NCBI GenBank assembly: GCA_937995835.1
Contig: CALKIV010000087.1
Location: 1 to 6,932 of the forward strand
DNA from: an uncultured Dysgonomonas sp.
Lineage (GTDB): Bacteria; Bacteroidota; Bacteroidia; Bacteroidales; Dysgonomonadaceae
DNA: 6,932 bases
Direction: 5' to 3'
Position numbers and translations under genes: made by a program. The notes under the pieces were generated by a model, which was given only the letters and a program-made list of their open reading frames with translations, did no database searches and was not told where the DNA came from. Positions 6,063 through 6,932 of the stretch are shown here, one piece after another. Numbering within the stretch: the stretch's first letter is position 1; every line of letters begins with the position of its first letter.

Positions 6063-6139
6063 TACCTCGGTGATAATGCATCTTTGATATTTATATCTCT
6101 ATATATAATATATAGGGAGGCTTTACTTGGTCGTCAAAA

Positions 6140-6685
6140 TTAGATAGGTTTTAGCGAAGAATTTGTTTCGGATTTAGGTAGAAGAGGGATGTCAGCCTCG
6201 TTAAAATTTAGATATGGAATGATGGTTTGCGCTATTGCAATGAGAAAAGGGTAGGAGTAAGATTCATTTCTTATCTTTTCGCCTATCACTACTTGCTTCG
6301 AGTCAAACATTACTACCAGGTTTAACAATATACTAACAATTAAAATCCATTTCCCCATACAAAATATGGCACCAGCCATTTTGTTGACCGTGTCCAATAG
6401 TATAGCTTTAGCCAAGGAGTTAACCAACCTGCCAATCAGAGTGACCATAATAAGAATGATGATAAAACTCGCCAAATACGATGTGGCACTAATGATCTGC
6501 TGGCTAGCGTCGATCGATCGCTCTATATAAGGAGAGATGAGCTCAGCCATTTTGCCCGAAAAGATTGCTCCGAGCACGATGCCGACCAATGTGGCGAGTT
6601 GCATAATGAATCCGGTAAAAAAACCACGGATCAGTGCACCAACACAAATCAAGAGCATGAGGATATCTAGCCAACTAATTTCCAT
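6140..6685 (-). CDS. cvpA: CvpA family inner-membrane protein
   Basis: This 181-residue protein has four predicted membrane helices at about 5-20, 27-43, 64-85 and 103-126. It has the CvpA-type features: an N-terminal WLDILMLL, a Gly-rich RGFFTGF turn between helices 1 and 2, and KMAGAIFCMGKWILIVSILL over helix 4. The Gly-rich KMAGAIF...GK stretch is characteristic of this family (PF02674, 'colicin V production'). The C-terminal tail (about 128-181) is soluble and poorly conserved. CvpA was named for colicin V export in E. coli; more general roles in envelope homeostasis have been proposed, and its molecular activity is unsettled. The ATG at 6683-6685 is the natural start, since it begins just before helix 1. 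A TACATTTG element lies 43-50 bases upstream. The gene is separated from miaB by 184 bp and faces the same way. Confidence 0.88.
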   Translation of the reverse strand: MEISWLDILMLLICVGALIRGFFTGFIMQLATLVGIVLGAIFSGKMAELISPYIERSIDASQQIISATSYLASFIIILIMVTLIGRLVNSLAKAILLDTVNKMAGAIFCMGKWILIVSILLNLVVMFDSKQVVIGEKIRNESYSYPFLIAIAQTIIPYLNFNEADIPLLPKSETNSSLKPI

Positions 6686-6727
6686 TTCTTATAGTATATC
6701 TATTTATTCAATAATAGCACGTATAGA

Positions 6728-6735
6728 CAAATGTA
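6728..6735 (-). promoter_or_regulatory. Putative cvpA -7 element TACATTTG
   Basis: Exact match to TAnnTTTG on the minus strand, 43 bases upstream of the cvpA start codon. No clear -33 TTTG at the expected distance, so it is supported only by motif and position. Confidence 0.4.
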
Positions 6736-6840
6736 AATAAAAATAGCAATATATTATATAGATGACCTGTCCATCTATGGGCTCTTCCTCTCTCCATCTT
6801 CTGTCTTTTCTTATCCTTTCTTTACTTTACGTTTAGAATA

Positions 6841-6872
6841 TTTGCTCCACATTTTCCTTGTTTTTAGTTTTG
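6841..6872 (+). promoter_or_regulatory. Bacteroides-type promoter reading off the right edge
   Basis: TTTG at 6841-6844, 20 bases, then TAGTTTTG at 6865-6872 fits the Bacteroides -33/-7 consensus in both elements and in spacing. This is the best two-part match in the window. Transcription would start near 6879 and run rightward to a gene not included here, making the region divergent with cvpA. Confidence 0.5.
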
Positions 6873-6932
6873 TCTTGTATTTGTTTTAAAAAGTTTAGAA
6901 AATATTACTCTCTGTTTTGTGGTGTCTATCAG

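Larger units (their letters stand above)
6686..6932. other. Right-edge non-coding region between divergent transcripts
   Basis: No convincing gene is present in these 247 bases. They hold the cvpA promoter-like element (6728-6735), a 7-bp hairpin (ATAGATG 6758-6764 / CATCTAT 6772-6778), a pyrimidine-rich tract (6782-6829, only five purines in 48 bases), and a rightward promoter-like signal (6841-6872). The final 60 bases have no recognisable start codon context or RNA gene. Confidence 0.6.

Noticed and set aside
6099..6115. AT-only palindrome CTATATATAATATATAG
   Set aside because: Low-complexity TA sequence that is expected to form palindromes by chance. It has no flanking signal that would make it a terminator or operator.
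6811..6852. Minus-strand mini-ORF of 13 codons (MWSKYSKRKVKKG)
   Set aside because: Very short, in an AT/purine-biased stretch, with no ribosome-binding context or recognisable family. Probably chance.

Overview
The window looks like a chromosomal stretch from an AT-rich member of the Bacteroidota, most likely order Bacteroidales. The evidence is a periplasmic family 2 beta-galactosidase-like enzyme of the type common in gut Bacteroides, a Bacteroidales-type MiaB, a lipoprotein with a collagen-like stalk, several matches to the Bacteroides -7 promoter element TAnnTTTG, and a general lack of Shine-Dalgarno sequences. I cannot name the genus. There is no sign of a prophage, IS element, CRISPR array, tRNA or rRNA.

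Left part (1-3401, plus strand). The window opens inside a gene for a very charged Arg/Glu/Gln-rich repeat protein. Its true reading frame is the one ending at 266, not the also-open frame that ends at 276. A short lipoprotein with 12 Gly-X-Y triplets follows 27 bases later. A strong 20-bp stem-loop and a promoter-like TAACTTTG then precede a large secreted GH2 enzyme, which has no SusC/SusD or other polysaccharide-utilisation partner in view.

Middle (3417-4409, minus strand). The GH2 gene faces a compact three-gene set: a YtxH-like single-pass membrane protein, a two-helix PF07332 ('phage holin family' / YqjE-like) protein starting at TTG, and a 128-residue protein with a coiled coil and a lysine tail. 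Gaps are 5 bp and then a 23-bp overlap, so they are probably translated together. The last gene's stop codon lies inside the hairpin that also terminates the GH2 transcript, and its middle contains an imperfect palindrome encoding PPTPFDKEGGG.

Right part (4585-6685, minus strand). miaB (tRNA A37 methylthiolation) and a cvpA-family membrane protein gene follow, each preceded on the minus strand by a TAnnTTTG match. The last 247 bases hold no convincing gene. They contain a small hairpin, a strongly pyrimidine-rich tract, and a good promoter-like signal (TTTG-N20-TAGTTTTG) pointing rightward out of the window.

Most of this is ordinary housekeeping and accessory content. The points most worth a second look are the YtxH/PF07332/coiled-coil cassette, which resembles the enterobacterial YqjD-YqjE-YqjK arrangement, the palindrome inside its third gene, and the repeat-protein/collagen-like-lipoprotein pair at the left edge.
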